Notes: a model not told the origin generated them from the sequence alone. Shown: positions 51,217 through 60,608, counted from the stretch's first letter. The stretch: 64,000 bases of DNA from DATAUD01 sp035511075 (GCA_035511075.1 DATKFW010000108.1:62001-126000), one strand, 5' to 3'. A program made the numbers and translations.

Positions 51217-53625
51217 CTAATCGATCAGCTCCCGGATTTCATCCCAGCTCAGCGCGTTGGCGAATTGTTCCTCCCCGCCGAGCACGGCCTCCGTCAGGGC
51301 GCGCTTGCGCGCCTGGAGATTGAGAATTTTTTCCTCCACGGTCCCGCGCGCGATGAGTTTGTAACTGGTCACCACTTTGCGCTGGCCGATCCGATGCGCG
51401 CGGTCCGTCGCCTGCGCCTCCACCGCCGGATTCCACCAGGGATCAAAATGAATCACGGTGTCCGCGCCGGTAAGGTTTAGCCCCGTGCCGCCCGCTTTGA
51501 GGCTGATCAGAAACACCGGGATGCCCGGATCGCCCTGGAATTTTTCTACCACCGCGGCGCGGTCCTTTGTGGCGCCGTCGAGGTAACAGGATTGAATGGC
51601 GCGCGCGTCCAGCTCCTGGCGCAACAATCCGAGCATTGTGGTGAACTGGCTGAACACCAAAGCCCGGTGGCCGCCATCCAGCGTTTCCTCGATCAATTCA
51701 TGGAACAATTCCACTTTCCCCGACGGGGGCGCGGACTGCTCCGCCCCGGCGATTTTGAGCAGGCGCACGTCGCAGCAAATCTGGCGCAGGCGCAGGAGCG
51801 TGGTCAGCACGAGCATCCGGCTTTTGGCCAGGCCATTGGTATTGACAGCATCGAGGATTTCGCGGCGGCCGGTTTCCAGCACTTGCCGGTAGTACGCGCG
51901 CTGTTCATCGCCCAGGTCGCAATAGCTGACCTGCTCGATTTTCTCCGGGAGGTCCGCGGCGACGTCGCGCTTGGCGCGCCGCAGGACAAAGGGCCGGAGG
52001 CGCCGCGCCAGCCGCGTTTGCACAGCGGCGCTTCGATCGCGCGTGATCGGGATTTCGTATCGGTCGCGGAAATCCTGCGCGGCGCCGAGATAACCGGGCA
52101 TGAGAAAATCGAAAATCGACCACAGATCGAGGACCGAATTCTCCATCGGCGTCCCGGTCAAGACCAATTTATGCGCCGCGCGGATGGATTTGACGGCCTG
52201 GGCGTTTTGCGTCTGCCGGTTCTTGATGTGCTGCGCCTCATCCAGCACCACCGTGTCAAATTCCAGCGCGCGATATTGTTCCGCGTCCCGCCGCAGCAGC
52301 GCGTAACTGGTCACGACAAGGTCGTGTTCCGGTATCCGGGCAAAAAGCGTGGCCCGGTCCGCTCCGTGCAACGCCATCACGCGCAATTCCGGTGTGAATT
52401 TTCTTGCTTCGGCTTCCCAATTGAACACCAGCGAAGTCGGGCAAACGACCAGAGACGGGAGCGCGCGCCGGCCCTTAAGCGATCGCAAAAGGGCCAGCAC
52501 CTGCACTGTTTTTCCCAGACCCATCTCGTCGGCCAGGATTCCGCCAAATCCGCTGGTCCTTAGAAAATACAACCAGCCCACGCCCTCCTTTTGATAAGGT
52601 CGCAGCACCGCATCCAAATCACCCAACGGAAGCGGTTGAGGTTTGATCTCGCCGCGCTGGAGGGCGGCCCGCTCCGTCCACGCCTCGGGCGCTTGCACGG
52701 CCCCATCGGGCCGGCCGCGCAAAGTGGCATCGAGAAAGCCGGCCTGGCTGTTGTTCAAACGAAAAACGCCTTGCTGCTGGCGCGGGGCGCAATCCACCAG
52801 CACTTCCTGCAATTCCTCCACAGCGCCGGTGTCCAGCAACGCAAAATTGCCGTTCTTCAAGCGAGTGTGGCTTTGGCCGGTGAGCAGAAGGCGTCGGATT
52901 TCGGTCGCCGCGAGCGGTTCGCCGCCGGGCGTGTTATAGGTGACAGTCAGGTCGAACCACTGTTCGCCGGAAGGAGTGATCTGAAACTGCGGCTGGACGC
53001 GCTCCAGTTTCCCGGTGCTCCGTTCCAGCCTTTCCTCAAGGGTCACCTTCCACTCCTTCTGCATCAGCGGATAATCGCGCGCGAAAAAATTCAAGACCGC
53101 GTCCTGGCCTCGCAAATAGAACAAGCCCGCCGTGTTCGGCCCGATAAAGCCGCTGCGCGACAAGCGCATGAACGCCGCTTCTTCGGATTTGCCGCCGGGA
53201 AAACATTCCAGCCGCGCTTGCAGGCCCGCCAGTCCGCCGCTCAATTGCAATTTGATTTTCGCCGTGCCCGGTTCATCCGGCTCCGGCAGCCGTCGTGAAG
53301 TCGGGGGCGCCGGTATTGGCGCTTGCGCTTTGAAGCGGGGAGGACCGTGAAGAAAGTGCAGCCCGACCGCCACCGAATGGGCGCAAATCAACCCGCGCAC
53401 CCGGGAATCGCGGCAGGTGCAAAGATTATCGGCATCCGACGCGCTGCGGATGACCAAACCGGCGCGGTAGGTTGTCTGTCCGTCTTGCACCGTCCCACGC
53501 AAGGAGGGCGGCTGCCATTCTGACGTCAGAACGCGGTCGGCGGCCAGGAGGCCGCGGGCGTGTTTGGTTGCCTCCCATCCCGCAAGCCTGGCCAACAACG
53601 GGTCGGATAGTTGGACTTCACTCAT
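51217..53625 (-). CDS. SNF2-family helicase with N-terminal SWIM zinc finger
   Basis: 802 residues. A SWIM finger near residues 65-90 (LCTCRDSRVRGLICAHSVAVGLHF, pattern CxC...CxH). The SNF2 ATPase core begins near residue 340 with LRPYQKEGVGWLYFLR, Walker A GILADEMGLGKTVQ and the DEAQ box VVLDEAQHI; the helicase C-terminal half has LVFSQFTTML, YLDGATKDRAAVVEKFQ and DRAHRIGQRKVVTSYKL. ATP-driven translocase on double-stranded DNA, perhaps remodelling transcription or repair complexes; target unknown. Starts 2 nt after the AsmA-like gene stop, so the two are co-transcribed. Confidence 0.94.
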   Translation of the reverse strand: MSEVQLSDPLLARLAGWEATKHARGLLAADRVLTSEWQPPSLRGTVQDGQTTYRAGLVIRSASDADNLCTCRDSRVRGLICAHSVAVGLHFLHGPPRFKAQAPIPAPPTSRRLPEPDEPGTAKIKLQLSGGLAGLQARLECFPGGKSEEAAFMRLSRSGFIGPNTAGLFYLRGQDAVLNFFARDYPLMQKEWKVTLEERLERSTGKLERVQPQFQITPSGEQWFDLTVTYNTPGGEPLAATEIRRLLLTGQSHTRLKNGNFALLDTGAVEELQEVLVDCAPRQQQGVFRLNNSQAGFLDATLRGRPDGAVQAPEAWTERAALQRGEIKPQPLPLGDLDAVLRPYQKEGVGWLYFLRTSGFGGILADEMGLGKTVQVLALLRSLKGRRALPSLVVCPTSLVFNWEAEARKFTPELRVMALHGADRATLFARIPEHDLVVTSYALLRRDAEQYRALEFDTVVLDEAQHIKNRQTQNAQAVKSIRAAHKLVLTGTPMENSVLDLWSIFDFLMPGYLGAAQDFRDRYEIPITRDRSAAVQTRLARRLRPFVLRRAKRDVAADLPEKIEQVSYCDLGDEQRAYYRQVLETGRREILDAVNTNGLAKSRMLVLTTLLRLRQICCDVRLLKIAGAEQSAPPSGKVELFHELIEETLDGGHRALVFSQFTTMLGLLRQELDARAIQSCYLDGATKDRAAVVEKFQGDPGIPVFLISLKAGGTGLNLTGADTVIHFDPWWNPAVEAQATDRAHRIGQRKVVTSYKLIARGTVEEKILNLQARKRALTEAVLGGEEQFANALSWDEIRELID

Positions 53626-53627
53626 TG

Positions 53628-54302
53628 TCAGTGGGAGGTCAGGTCCTTGAGGAGCTGGTTCAGGTCGACGCCGGAATGTCCGCCGGAAGAAGAGGCGCGC
53701 ATGGACATGAGCACCGCCACGCCCGTCAAGTCCGCTTCCGACTTGACGTTGTGCAGAATCTGGTTCGTGACTCCAAAATCGACCTCCTCCTCCTGGCCGG
53801 AGCGGAGGTTGGAAACATGGAGTTTCCCCAAACTCAGATTCAAAGTATCGATGCCGCCGAATTTGAATTCATCGACCGAGTTGGTATGAGCCGCCGATTG
53901 TTTGCCATCCTTCTGAATAGCCTCGAAGTTCGACCGCCCCTGTTTGTCCTCCACGACGTTGATCCGGGCCAGATTCAATCGCACCAAATGCAGGTGAATC
54001 GTTCCCGAGCGCATGGCTGCCCGATCATATTCCACATGGAGTTCCGGCATATCCAGGCATAACGAACCGCCAAATGCCGGCGTATTATAAAGCTGGAGTC
54101 CTTCAATAGTCATCGTCGGCGAAAGCAAGCCGATATGCACGGAACTGATTTTGACTTCCATGCCCGTGGCCGCGCGCATTCGGCTGGTGAGCAGGTCGCG
54201 GACAATGGTGTCCAGCGACAAAATGGCCGCCACTACCACCACGATTCCCACAATCGATAACCCCAGCGCGATGCGGAACAGCCAGCGAATCGGTCGTGTC
54301 AT
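53628..54302 (-). CDS. AsmA-like membrane-anchored protein
   Basis: 224 residues. One N-terminal membrane helix (WLFRIALGLSIVGIVVVVAAILSL) then IVRDLLTSRMRAATGMEVKISSVHIGLLSPTMTIEGLQLYN, the start of an AsmA/DUF748-type domain with repeated amphipathic strands (LHLHLVRLNLARINVVED). AsmA relatives act in envelope lipid or outer-membrane homeostasis; this one is short, one-third or less of full AsmA length, and lacks the C-terminal half. Immediately upstream of the helicase gene. The functional link between the two is unclear. Confidence 0.75.
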   Translation of the reverse strand: MTRPIRWLFRIALGLSIVGIVVVVAAILSLDTIVRDLLTSRMRAATGMEVKISSVHIGLLSPTMTIEGLQLYNTPAFGGSLCLDMPELHVEYDRAAMRSGTIHLHLVRLNLARINVVEDKQGRSNFEAIQKDGKQSAAHTNSVDEFKFGGIDTLNLSLGKLHVSNLRSGQEEEVDFGVTNQILHNVKSEADLTGVAVLMSMRASSSGGHSGVDLNQLLKDLTSH

Positions 54303-54398
54303 ACGGAGCGCGCAGCCGGAACAAACGGTGACGCCCCCATCTCTTTTTTCATGCTGTTCATCCCGTCAAACTTCAATGTTTCAATTCATCGTTGCGTC

Positions 54399-54998
54399 TC
54401 AGAGCACAATGTCCTCGGGCCTCACCTCAAGGCACTCGTCCTGGTCCTCCCAAATAATCGCCGAGTAATGCTCCAGGAACGGCGGCAGCAATTGGCTTCC
54501 GGCCATTGCCAGGAGTTTTTCCGCTTTTCCCGCCGCGTCTTCGCAGGCCTGGTCGTAATCCTTCGCGCTCCGGCGCAAATTGTCCTCCCAATGGGCGACG
54601 GCATGAACCGGGGCGTAATCGTCGGCCCATTTCTTGACTGAAATCTGGAGGTCCGCCGGCAAATCCTCGAACGAAGTCAGCGTCTCCGAACAATGCTGGC
54701 AAATGAGCCCGCTTTGAAGAATGTCGCGGCTGAAGAGCGGCAGGGACGGCGCGCGACAGCACGGCGCCTCGGCAAAGTCTTGCGGCATACCGGCCAGCCG
54801 CTTGAGCCAGATTTGCCGCCGATGCCCGATTTCCGCCCCCAGCCGATAGGCGCCAACCAACGGATGGGAAAATCGCCAGACCCGTCCGCGCAATTGTCCA
54901 AGGGTCTGCGCCAGCCAGCGCGCCAGCGTCAGGTCGTCGAATTCCTCGAAAACCGCGCTGTATTCCTTGAAAAGGCTGTCCGATGACGTATCAGGCAT
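54399..54998 (-). CDS. Conserved-looking protein of unknown function with CxxC motif
   Basis: 199 residues, no signal peptide or membrane segment. Two cysteine clusters stand out: APCCRAP near residue 80 and LICQHCSETLTSFEDLP near residue 105, the second of CxxC type that could bind metal. Acidic N-terminus (SLFKEYSAVFEEFDDLTLARWLAQTLGQL) and C-terminal EHYSAIIWEDQDECLEVRPEDIVL. I do not recognise the family. Divergent from recG, with a heptad repeat in the gap. Confidence 0.65.
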   Translation of the reverse strand: MPDTSSDSLFKEYSAVFEEFDDLTLARWLAQTLGQLRGRVWRFSHPLVGAYRLGAEIGHRRQIWLKRLAGMPQDFAEAPCCRAPSLPLFSRDILQSGLICQHCSETLTSFEDLPADLQISVKKWADDYAPVHAVAHWEDNLRRSAKDYDQACEDAAGKAEKLLAMAGSQLLPPFLEHYSAIIWEDQDECLEVRPEDIVL

Positions 54999-55012
54999 CA
55001 GCTTACAGTAGG

Positions 55013-55042
55013 GTCAAAGTTTAAGGTTTAAAGTTCAAAGTT
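55013..55042. repeat. Heptad repeat upstream of recG
   Basis: GTCAAA-GTTTAAG-GTTTAAA-GTTCAAA-GTT in phase, between the gene at 54998 and the recG start. Same type as 17246 and 26861. Confidence 0.55.
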
Positions 55043-55062
55043 GCATCGTCTATAACCTCGGT

Positions 55063-57066
55063 GTGCCGATTGCGCAAAATCCGTTGGAGACACCGCTTCG
55101 CGAAATTCCCGGAGTTGGAACGGAACGGGCCGGCCAGTTGCGGCGCCTGGAATTGCAAACGGTCGGCGATTTGCTCCTGCACCGTCCGCGCCGTTACGAA
55201 GACCGCCGCCGTTTTCAGCGGATCGCCGGATTGCAACTTGGCGAGCCTGCTCTGACGCGCGGCAGGATCATCGCCAGCGGAGCGCGCCGGGGGCGACGCG
55301 GCGGCCGTTCGCTTTTTGAATTTGTCATGGACGACGGCAGCGCGCGGCTGCATTGCCGGTGGTGGAACCTGCCGTTCATGGAAAAGTATTTCAAAGTCGG
55401 CGACGAAGCGGTCGTTTTCGGCAGACCGGTTTCGTTGCGCCCGCGCACAATCGACCACCCGGAAACCGAAGTGATCACGGCCCTGGAAAATTCCCTTCAC
55501 CTCAACCGCATCGTGCCCATTTACCCGCTGACGGAGGGCCTGCCGCAACGATGGCTGCGCTCTCTCGTCTGGCGGCTGCTCGGCGAATTCGCAGGCGCCA
55601 TCGGCGAGCCGCGCCCTGAATTGAAACTGGCCGGCTCATTTCCCTCGCGCGCCGAGGCCTTGCGCCAAATCCATTTTCCTGTGGAAACCGGCGATAGTGA
55701 AACTGCCCGGCAACGGCTGGCCCTGGACGAATTCATCGAATTGCAGCGGGCGATTCAGATTCGCCGCAAGAACCTGGAGAGCAAGGCGCGAGCCATTCCG
55801 TGCGCGGGCAACAACCGCTTGATCAAACCGTTTCTGGCCGCGCTCGGTTTCCATTTGACCGACTCCCAGGCCACGGTCCTGCGTGAAATCCGGCACGACA
55901 TGGCCGGGCCAAGCCCTATGCGCCGATTGCTCCAGGGAGACGTCGGATCCGGCAAGACAATCGTGGCCGCCTGCACGGTCTTGATGGCGTTGGAAAGCGG
56001 AGCCAATGCCGCCCTGATGGCGCCGACGGAAATCCTGGCCGAACAGCATTGGCGCAATTTTCGGCGATGGCTCGAACCGCTGGGCATCGCCGTGGAAATA
56101 CGCCGCGGCGGGATGAAGACAGGCGTTGAAACCGGCCAGGAAGAACTCGGCCTCCAAAAGCCCGGCGCGTTGCCGCTGAAGATGTCCGTCGGAACCCACG
56201 CCCTGCTCGAAGAGGGGTTCGCCCCCGAAAGGCTGGGCCTGGTTATCATCGACGAGCAACACAAGTTCGGCGTCGCCCAGCGCGAACATCTCGTCCGCAA
56301 GGGCGCCTATCCGCATCTCCTGGTCATGACCGCCACGCCGATTCCCCGGACTCTCGGGCTGACTTTGTATGGCGACCTGGATATCTCGGTCCTTGGCCAA
56401 GGGCCGGCCGGCCGCGGCCGAATAAGAACGTTTGTGCGCGATTTTTCCAGCCTCCCCAAAGTCTGGCAATTCCTGACCAAACAACTCTCCAAAGGGCGCC
56501 AGGCTTACATCGTTTATTCCCGGCTGGAGGAGGGCGATTCGGCGGCCGGAGTGAAAGCCGTGGAGAAGGAATTTCATCATCTGGAAAAAACTTTTGCGCC
56601 CTGGCGCGCAGGTCTTTTGCATGGCCGGCTTAAAAGCGAGGAGAAAAACCGGGTCATGGCGGCGTTCAACGCAAATACCGTGCAGGTGCTGCTGGCGACC
56701 TCGGTGGTGGAAGTCGGGCTGGACGTTCCAAACGCCACCGTCATGGTCATACAGAACGCCGAACAATTCGGGCTGGCCCAGTTGCATCAACTTCGTGGAC
56801 GGATCGGGCGGGGGAGTGAGGAGTCATTCTGCATTCTCATTGCCTCGGGCAAGAGCGAGGAATCGCGCCAGCGTTTGAAAATCATGGAAGAGACTTCCGA
56901 TGGATTTCGCATTGCGGAAGCGGATTTGCTGCTGCGCGGGCCCGGGGAATTCTTGGGGTCGCAGCAGAGCGGGGCGCCGCCGTTGCGCTTTGGCAATTTA
57001 TCCGGGGACATCGCGCTGATTGAGCGCGCGCGGGAACTCGTCAGGGAACATCTCGTCTCCCAATGA
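55063..57066 (+). CDS. recG: ATP-dependent DNA helicase RecG
   Basis: Branch-migration helicase that remodels stalled replication forks. 667 residues, close to the usual 690. GTG start. The N-terminal part has PLREIPGVGTERAGQLRRLELQTVGDLLLHRPRRYEDRR and an OB-type wedge domain (residues about 55-145). The helicase core has LLQGDVGSGKTIVA (Walker A), MAPTEILAEQHW, DEQHKFGVAQRE (DEQH box), MTATPIPRTL and the C-terminal HQLRGRIGRGSEESFC. Ends 89 nt before the lipoprotein gene. Confidence 0.96.
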   Translation: MPIAQNPLETPLREIPGVGTERAGQLRRLELQTVGDLLLHRPRRYEDRRRFQRIAGLQLGEPALTRGRIIASGARRGRRGGRSLFEFVMDDGSARLHCRWWNLPFMEKYFKVGDEAVVFGRPVSLRPRTIDHPETEVITALENSLHLNRIVPIYPLTEGLPQRWLRSLVWRLLGEFAGAIGEPRPELKLAGSFPSRAEALRQIHFPVETGDSETARQRLALDEFIELQRAIQIRRKNLESKARAIPCAGNNRLIKPFLAALGFHLTDSQATVLREIRHDMAGPSPMRRLLQGDVGSGKTIVAACTVLMALESGANAALMAPTEILAEQHWRNFRRWLEPLGIAVEIRRGGMKTGVETGQEELGLQKPGALPLKMSVGTHALLEEGFAPERLGLVIIDEQHKFGVAQREHLVRKGAYPHLLVMTATPIPRTLGLTLYGDLDISVLGQGPAGRGRIRTFVRDFSSLPKVWQFLTKQLSKGRQAYIVYSRLEEGDSAAGVKAVEKEFHHLEKTFAPWRAGLLHGRLKSEEKNRVMAAFNANTVQVLLATSVVEVGLDVPNATVMVIQNAEQFGLAQLHQLRGRIGRGSEESFCILIASGKSEESRQRLKIMEETSDGFRIAEADLLLRGPGEFLGSQQSGAPPLRFGNLSGDIALIERARELVREHLVSQ

Positions 57067-57155
57067 CGCTCCGCCCGGGTTGCGCAGCCCCGCCGCCAGT
57101 TGACGTCGAAACACGAGGTTTGATTTTTGACGCCGGCGCGGGTAGATTTTCTGCC

Positions 57156-57479
57156 ATGAAGACCTACTATGGATTGACTCTTCTGGTTACGGTGATTCTG
57201 GCCGCCGGTTGCGGGAAGGAGCAAAGCGCTTCCCCGTCCAACGCGGCCTCCGGCTATATCGGCGCCATGGCCAAAGGTCAGCAAACGGCGGTGAAGACGA
57301 TTGACGTGACTTCGCTCAATCAGGACATTCAGCTTTTCAACGCGCAGGAGGGCCGCAATCCGAAAGACTTGGACGAACTGGTTACGCAACACTACATCGG
57401 CCACCTTCCCGATCCGCCGCTGGGCATGAAGTTTGTCTATGACGCCGACCAGGGCAAAGTCAGCGTGGCCCCGCAGTAA
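57156..57479 (+). CDS. Small lipoprotein, function unknown
   Basis: 107 residues from the ATG at 57156. Lipobox VILAAGCGKEQ with lipidated Cys near residue 18. The mature part contains SLNQDIQLFNAQEGRNPKDLDELVTQHYIGHLPDPPLGMKFVYDADQGKVSVAPQ, a layout like the globular end of pseudopilins, where a helix is followed by a PxxLxEL-type segment. It lies 14 nt before a pseudopilin gene, so a joint role in a secretion or pilus-like assembly is possible. Confidence 0.8.
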   Translation: MKTYYGLTLLVTVILAAGCGKEQSASPSNAASGYIGAMAKGQQTAVKTIDVTSLNQDIQLFNAQEGRNPKDLDELVTQHYIGHLPDPPLGMKFVYDADQGKVSVAPQ

Positions 57480-57493
57480 AACGCCATCTTTTT

Positions 57494-58090
57494 GTGCGCG
57501 GGAACATTACGACGTCCGCCGCCTTTTCGCTGGTGGAACTCCTGGTGGTCCTGGCGTTGCTGGTGATTCTGACGGTCATGGGCACGAGCCGCTTTAACGC
57601 AACGGCCCGACGAAAGGATTTGGCACGCTGTCAGAATAACCTTCAAAAGATTTATCTTGCGTTGAGCATCTATCGAAGCGACAACGGCGCATACCCATTC
57701 TTGCAAGGGGCAAAGGCGCCCGAAGCACCGTTGAGCCTCCTGATTCCAAAGAGCACCACCGTGACCGAAATCTTTATTTGTCCGGGCAGCAGCGACAAGC
57801 CGCTGGCTGAGGGCGAGCGGTTCGCGGATCGCAGGATCAGTTACGCCTACTACATGGGTTGGGAAACCAATGACGATCCGGGGCAAATCATCGCGACGGA
57901 TTGGCAAGTGGACAGTGCGCCCAAGAAGAAGGGGCAGGCGGTTTTTTCGCTGGATGGAAAAGCGCCGGGGAACAATCATTATGGCGAGGGAGGGAATTTA
58001 CTTTCTCTGGGCGGCGAGGTTTCCGGTTGCCGCGCCAAGGCATCGCGCGACTTGTTGTTCCCCCCTACCGTCACACTCCTCAATCCATAG
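57494..58090 (+). CDS. Pseudopilin-like protein (prepilin-type N-terminus)
   Basis: 198 residues, GTG start. The leader is short (MRGNITTSA) and is followed by AFSLVELLVVLALLVILTVMG, with the conserved Glu at +5. The globular part has CQNNLQKIYLALSIYRSDNGAYPFLQ, IFICPGSSD and a Tyr-rich segment ISYAYYMGWETNDD. Expected to be processed by prepilin peptidase and exported. Directly follows the lipoprotein gene; no other type II secretion genes are in the window. Confidence 0.9.
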   Translation: MRGNITTSAAFSLVELLVVLALLVILTVMGTSRFNATARRKDLARCQNNLQKIYLALSIYRSDNGAYPFLQGAKAPEAPLSLLIPKSTTVTEIFICPGSSDKPLAEGERFADRRISYAYYMGWETNDDPGQIIATDWQVDSAPKKKGQAVFSLDGKAPGNNHYGEGGNLLSLGGEVSGCRAKASRDLLFPPTVTLLNP

Positions 58091-58160
58091 ATCAAGACTG
58101 CGCAGGGAGCGACCGATTTCCTGTCACCTGCCAGGCCTTTTCGGGTGCTTATACGGTGAT

Positions 58161-59627
58161 ATGATGAATGTAATGCAAACAACGGAACCCAACGATGCCG
58201 CTTTAGTGGCGGAATGTCTTGACGGAAGCCGGGACGCTTTTCGCCAGATTGTTGGACGTTATCAAACCTTGATCTGTTCCCTGGCTTATTCGGCCACTGG
58301 CAACGTGAGCCAGAGCGAGGACATGGCCCAGGAAACGTTCATGGCCGCCTGGAAAGACCTCCGGCTCCTGCGCGAACCGCAGAAACTGCGCCCCTGGCTT
58401 TGCGGCATCGTCCGAAACCGGATTCAAAAAAGCATGCGACGGGACGGACGCGAACCAGTCTATAACGCGACGCCACTGGAAGACACCGACGATGCGCCGG
58501 CGCGCGAGGCTCTTCCGTCGGAGCAAACGATCAGCCGCGAGGAACAAGTGATCCTGTGGCGTTCGTTGGAAAAAATACCTGAACTTTACCGCGAGCCGCT
58601 GGTCTTGTTTTATCGCGAAGACCAATCCATCCAGCAAGTGGCCGAGGCCCTGGAGTTGTCCCAGGACGCGGTAAAGCAGCGGCTTTCCCGCGGACGCAAA
58701 TTGTTGCAGGAGGAGGTCCAGGCTTTTGTGGAGGGCGCTTTGCGGCGGACGGCGCCGAGTCCCGCCTTTTCGGGCGCGGTGCTGGCGGCGCTGCCCGCGG
58801 CGGCAGGGCCGGCCGCACCGGCCAGTCTGGGAGCGGGATTCAAGGGGACGGCTGCGGCGAAGTCGGGTTTGCTGGCCGCCTGGCTGGGGCCGTTTCTCGG
58901 ATTCTTTGCCGGTTTCGTGGCCCAATGGATGATCGTTCGCGGGAGCACGACGGAAGGCGAACGCCGGGGCAAATTGTTTGGGTTGATTCTTACATGGATG
59001 TGGTTGCTGGGATGTCCTGTGGCCGGCGAGTTTTCCTTGCGGTGGCTGGGGCAACACTCTGGGTGGAGTGACCGGACACGTTTTGTTTCAGAGGCAGTTT
59101 TCTGGTGCTCCTGGTGCATCGTTCTGGCCACATGGCTCATTATGGGGTTTCGGAGGGAGTTGGCCCTCCGCTTGCGAGACAAGGAGGGCATGAAAACTTC
59201 GCTTCAAGCCGTTGCGCCACCGTTGACGGCGGTGCAATCCGCATTGATCGTGGCGGTATGTTATCTGCCGATGTGTTCGTGGTTGATACCGCTGACGTGG
59301 CGCGAAGGTGATCGGATAGCGGCGGCGGCTGTCACGGGCGCAATGCTGGTGCTCGGTGCCTGGAGTTTCCTCCAGCTTCGAGGCAAAGCGGGGGTGGCTG
59401 CCACACGGCTGGCTTATGGCCACCTGGCACTGTTATGCGCCGGAGTTGTGGCGATCATCAATCTCCGCCTGGACGTTTGGGCGGCGGCGGCGTACGGGGT
59501 CAGCGTGGCCGCAGTGCATAGCCTGCTGCCCTTTTGGATTATTCCACTGCTCACTTTGACCCTCGCGGCGTGGGTTGCGGCCGTCCTGGCATTGACAAGC
59601 CCAAGACTCCGCCCCGAGCAATATTAA
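58161..59627 (+). CDS. ECF-type sigma factor fused to a multi-span membrane domain
   Basis: About 488 residues from the ATG at 58161, the first of two adjacent Met codons. Region 2 (residues about 15-85: FRQIVGRYQTLICSLAYSATGNVSQSEDMAQETFMAAWKDL) and region 4 (about 130-185: LEKIPELYREPLVLFYREDQSIQQVAEALELSQDAVKQRLSRGRKLL) form a complete ECF sigma. A long C-terminal part follows with six to eight hydrophobic helices (GPFLGFFAGFVAQWMIV, FGLILTWMWLLG, VFWCSWCIVLATWLIMG and others). The sigma is therefore predicted to be membrane-tethered, perhaps sensing an envelope signal or being released by proteolysis; that role is inference. No separate anti-sigma gene is seen. Confidence 0.9.
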   Translation: MMNVMQTTEPNDAALVAECLDGSRDAFRQIVGRYQTLICSLAYSATGNVSQSEDMAQETFMAAWKDLRLLREPQKLRPWLCGIVRNRIQKSMRRDGREPVYNATPLEDTDDAPAREALPSEQTISREEQVILWRSLEKIPELYREPLVLFYREDQSIQQVAEALELSQDAVKQRLSRGRKLLQEEVQAFVEGALRRTAPSPAFSGAVLAALPAAAGPAAPASLGAGFKGTAAAKSGLLAAWLGPFLGFFAGFVAQWMIVRGSTTEGERRGKLFGLILTWMWLLGCPVAGEFSLRWLGQHSGWSDRTRFVSEAVFWCSWCIVLATWLIMGFRRELALRLRDKEGMKTSLQAVAPPLTAVQSALIVAVCYLPMCSWLIPLTWREGDRIAAAAVTGAMLVLGAWSFLQLRGKAGVAATRLAYGHLALLCAGVVAIINLRLDVWAAAAYGVSVAAVHSLLPFWIIPLLTLTLAAWVAAVLALTSPRLRPEQY

Positions 59628-59633
59628 CCGCCG

Positions 59634-59672
59634 CCGGCCGCACAAAAACCTTGATTTCCCGGCCGGATTTTT
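59634..59672 (+). terminator. Rho-independent terminator after the ECF sigma gene
   Basis: CCGGCCG (59634-59640) pairs with CGGCCGG (59660-59666), 19-nt loop, followed by ATTTTT. Just downstream of the TAA at 59627. Confidence 0.6.
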
Positions 59673-59687
59673 GCACTAGGTGCGGGC

Positions 59688-60608
59688 ATGTCAGGCATTG
59701 TCCGGAGGAAAAGGTCGTCCCAGGCCTTTGACCTGCAACGGTATTTGGCGCAACAAACAGCCGCGGTCGATCGCGCGTTGGACCACTTTTTGCCGCCGGC
59801 CACAGCCAAACCGGCAACCATCCACCGAGCGATGCGATATTCAATCTTCGCGGGCGGAAAACGGATGCGTCCGGCTCTTTGCCTGGCTGCGGCGGAAGCT
59901 TGCGGGGGAAGGACCGGCGACGCCATGCCGCTCGCCTGCGCCGTGGAATGCATCCACACCTATTCCCTTATTCACGATGACCTGCCTGCAATGGATGACG
60001 ACGATCTGCGCCGCGGGAAGCCGACCAATCACAAAGTCTTTGGCGAAGGGATCGCCATCCTGGCGGGGGACGCTTTGTTGACAGAAGCTTTTGCGCTGGC
60101 CTGCCGGTGCAAGGGTTGGGACCGCTATCCGCACCGGAACATCATTTTTGAATTGGCGGAAGCATCCGGCTCCAGGGAGCTGATCGCCGGCCAGGTGGCC
60201 GATTTGGAAGGCGAGGGCAGGGACATCTCCGCCTCGCAACTGCGATACATTCACGAGCGCAAGACGTCCGCGCTGCTTCGTTGCTCCGCTCGATTGGGGG
60301 GGATGAGCGCCAATTGCACTCCCCGCCAGCTCCAGGCCTTGAGCGATTTCGGATATAACGTCGGACTGGCGTTTCAAATTATCGACGACATTCTGGATGT
60401 CACCCAAACCAGCCAACAGTTGGGCAAAACATCGGGCAAGGATACCGCTGCCCAGAAGGCGACTTATCCCAAGATTGTGGGCATGGAAAAATCGCGGGAA
60501 ATCGCTGCCCAATTGACCGGGCGGGCGTTCCGCGCGCTGGAGATTTTCAAAGGCAATGCGCCGGCGTTGGCGGCGCTGGCGGAATTCCTTTTGAACCGGG
60601 ACAAGTAG
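59688..60608 (+). CDS. Polyprenyl (geranyl/farnesyl-type) diphosphate synthase
   Basis: Trans-isoprenyl diphosphate synthase extending allylic diphosphates with IPP. 306 residues. RYSIFAGGKRMRPALCLAAAE near the start, first Asp-rich motif DDLPAMDDDDLRRG (residues about 95-110), and second Asp-rich motif IIDDILDVT near residue 225. The residues before the first motif (HTYSLI, with two spaced Asp) fit the short-chain C15/C20 class such as IspA, but chain length cannot be told reliably. Follows the terminator of the sigma gene. Confidence 0.93.
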   Translation: MSGIVRRKRSSQAFDLQRYLAQQTAAVDRALDHFLPPATAKPATIHRAMRYSIFAGGKRMRPALCLAAAEACGGRTGDAMPLACAVECIHTYSLIHDDLPAMDDDDLRRGKPTNHKVFGEGIAILAGDALLTEAFALACRCKGWDRYPHRNIIFELAEASGSRELIAGQVADLEGEGRDISASQLRYIHERKTSALLRCSARLGGMSANCTPRQLQALSDFGYNVGLAFQIIDDILDVTQTSQQLGKTSGKDTAAQKATYPKIVGMEKSREIAAQLTGRAFRALEIFKGNAPALAALAEFLLNRDK

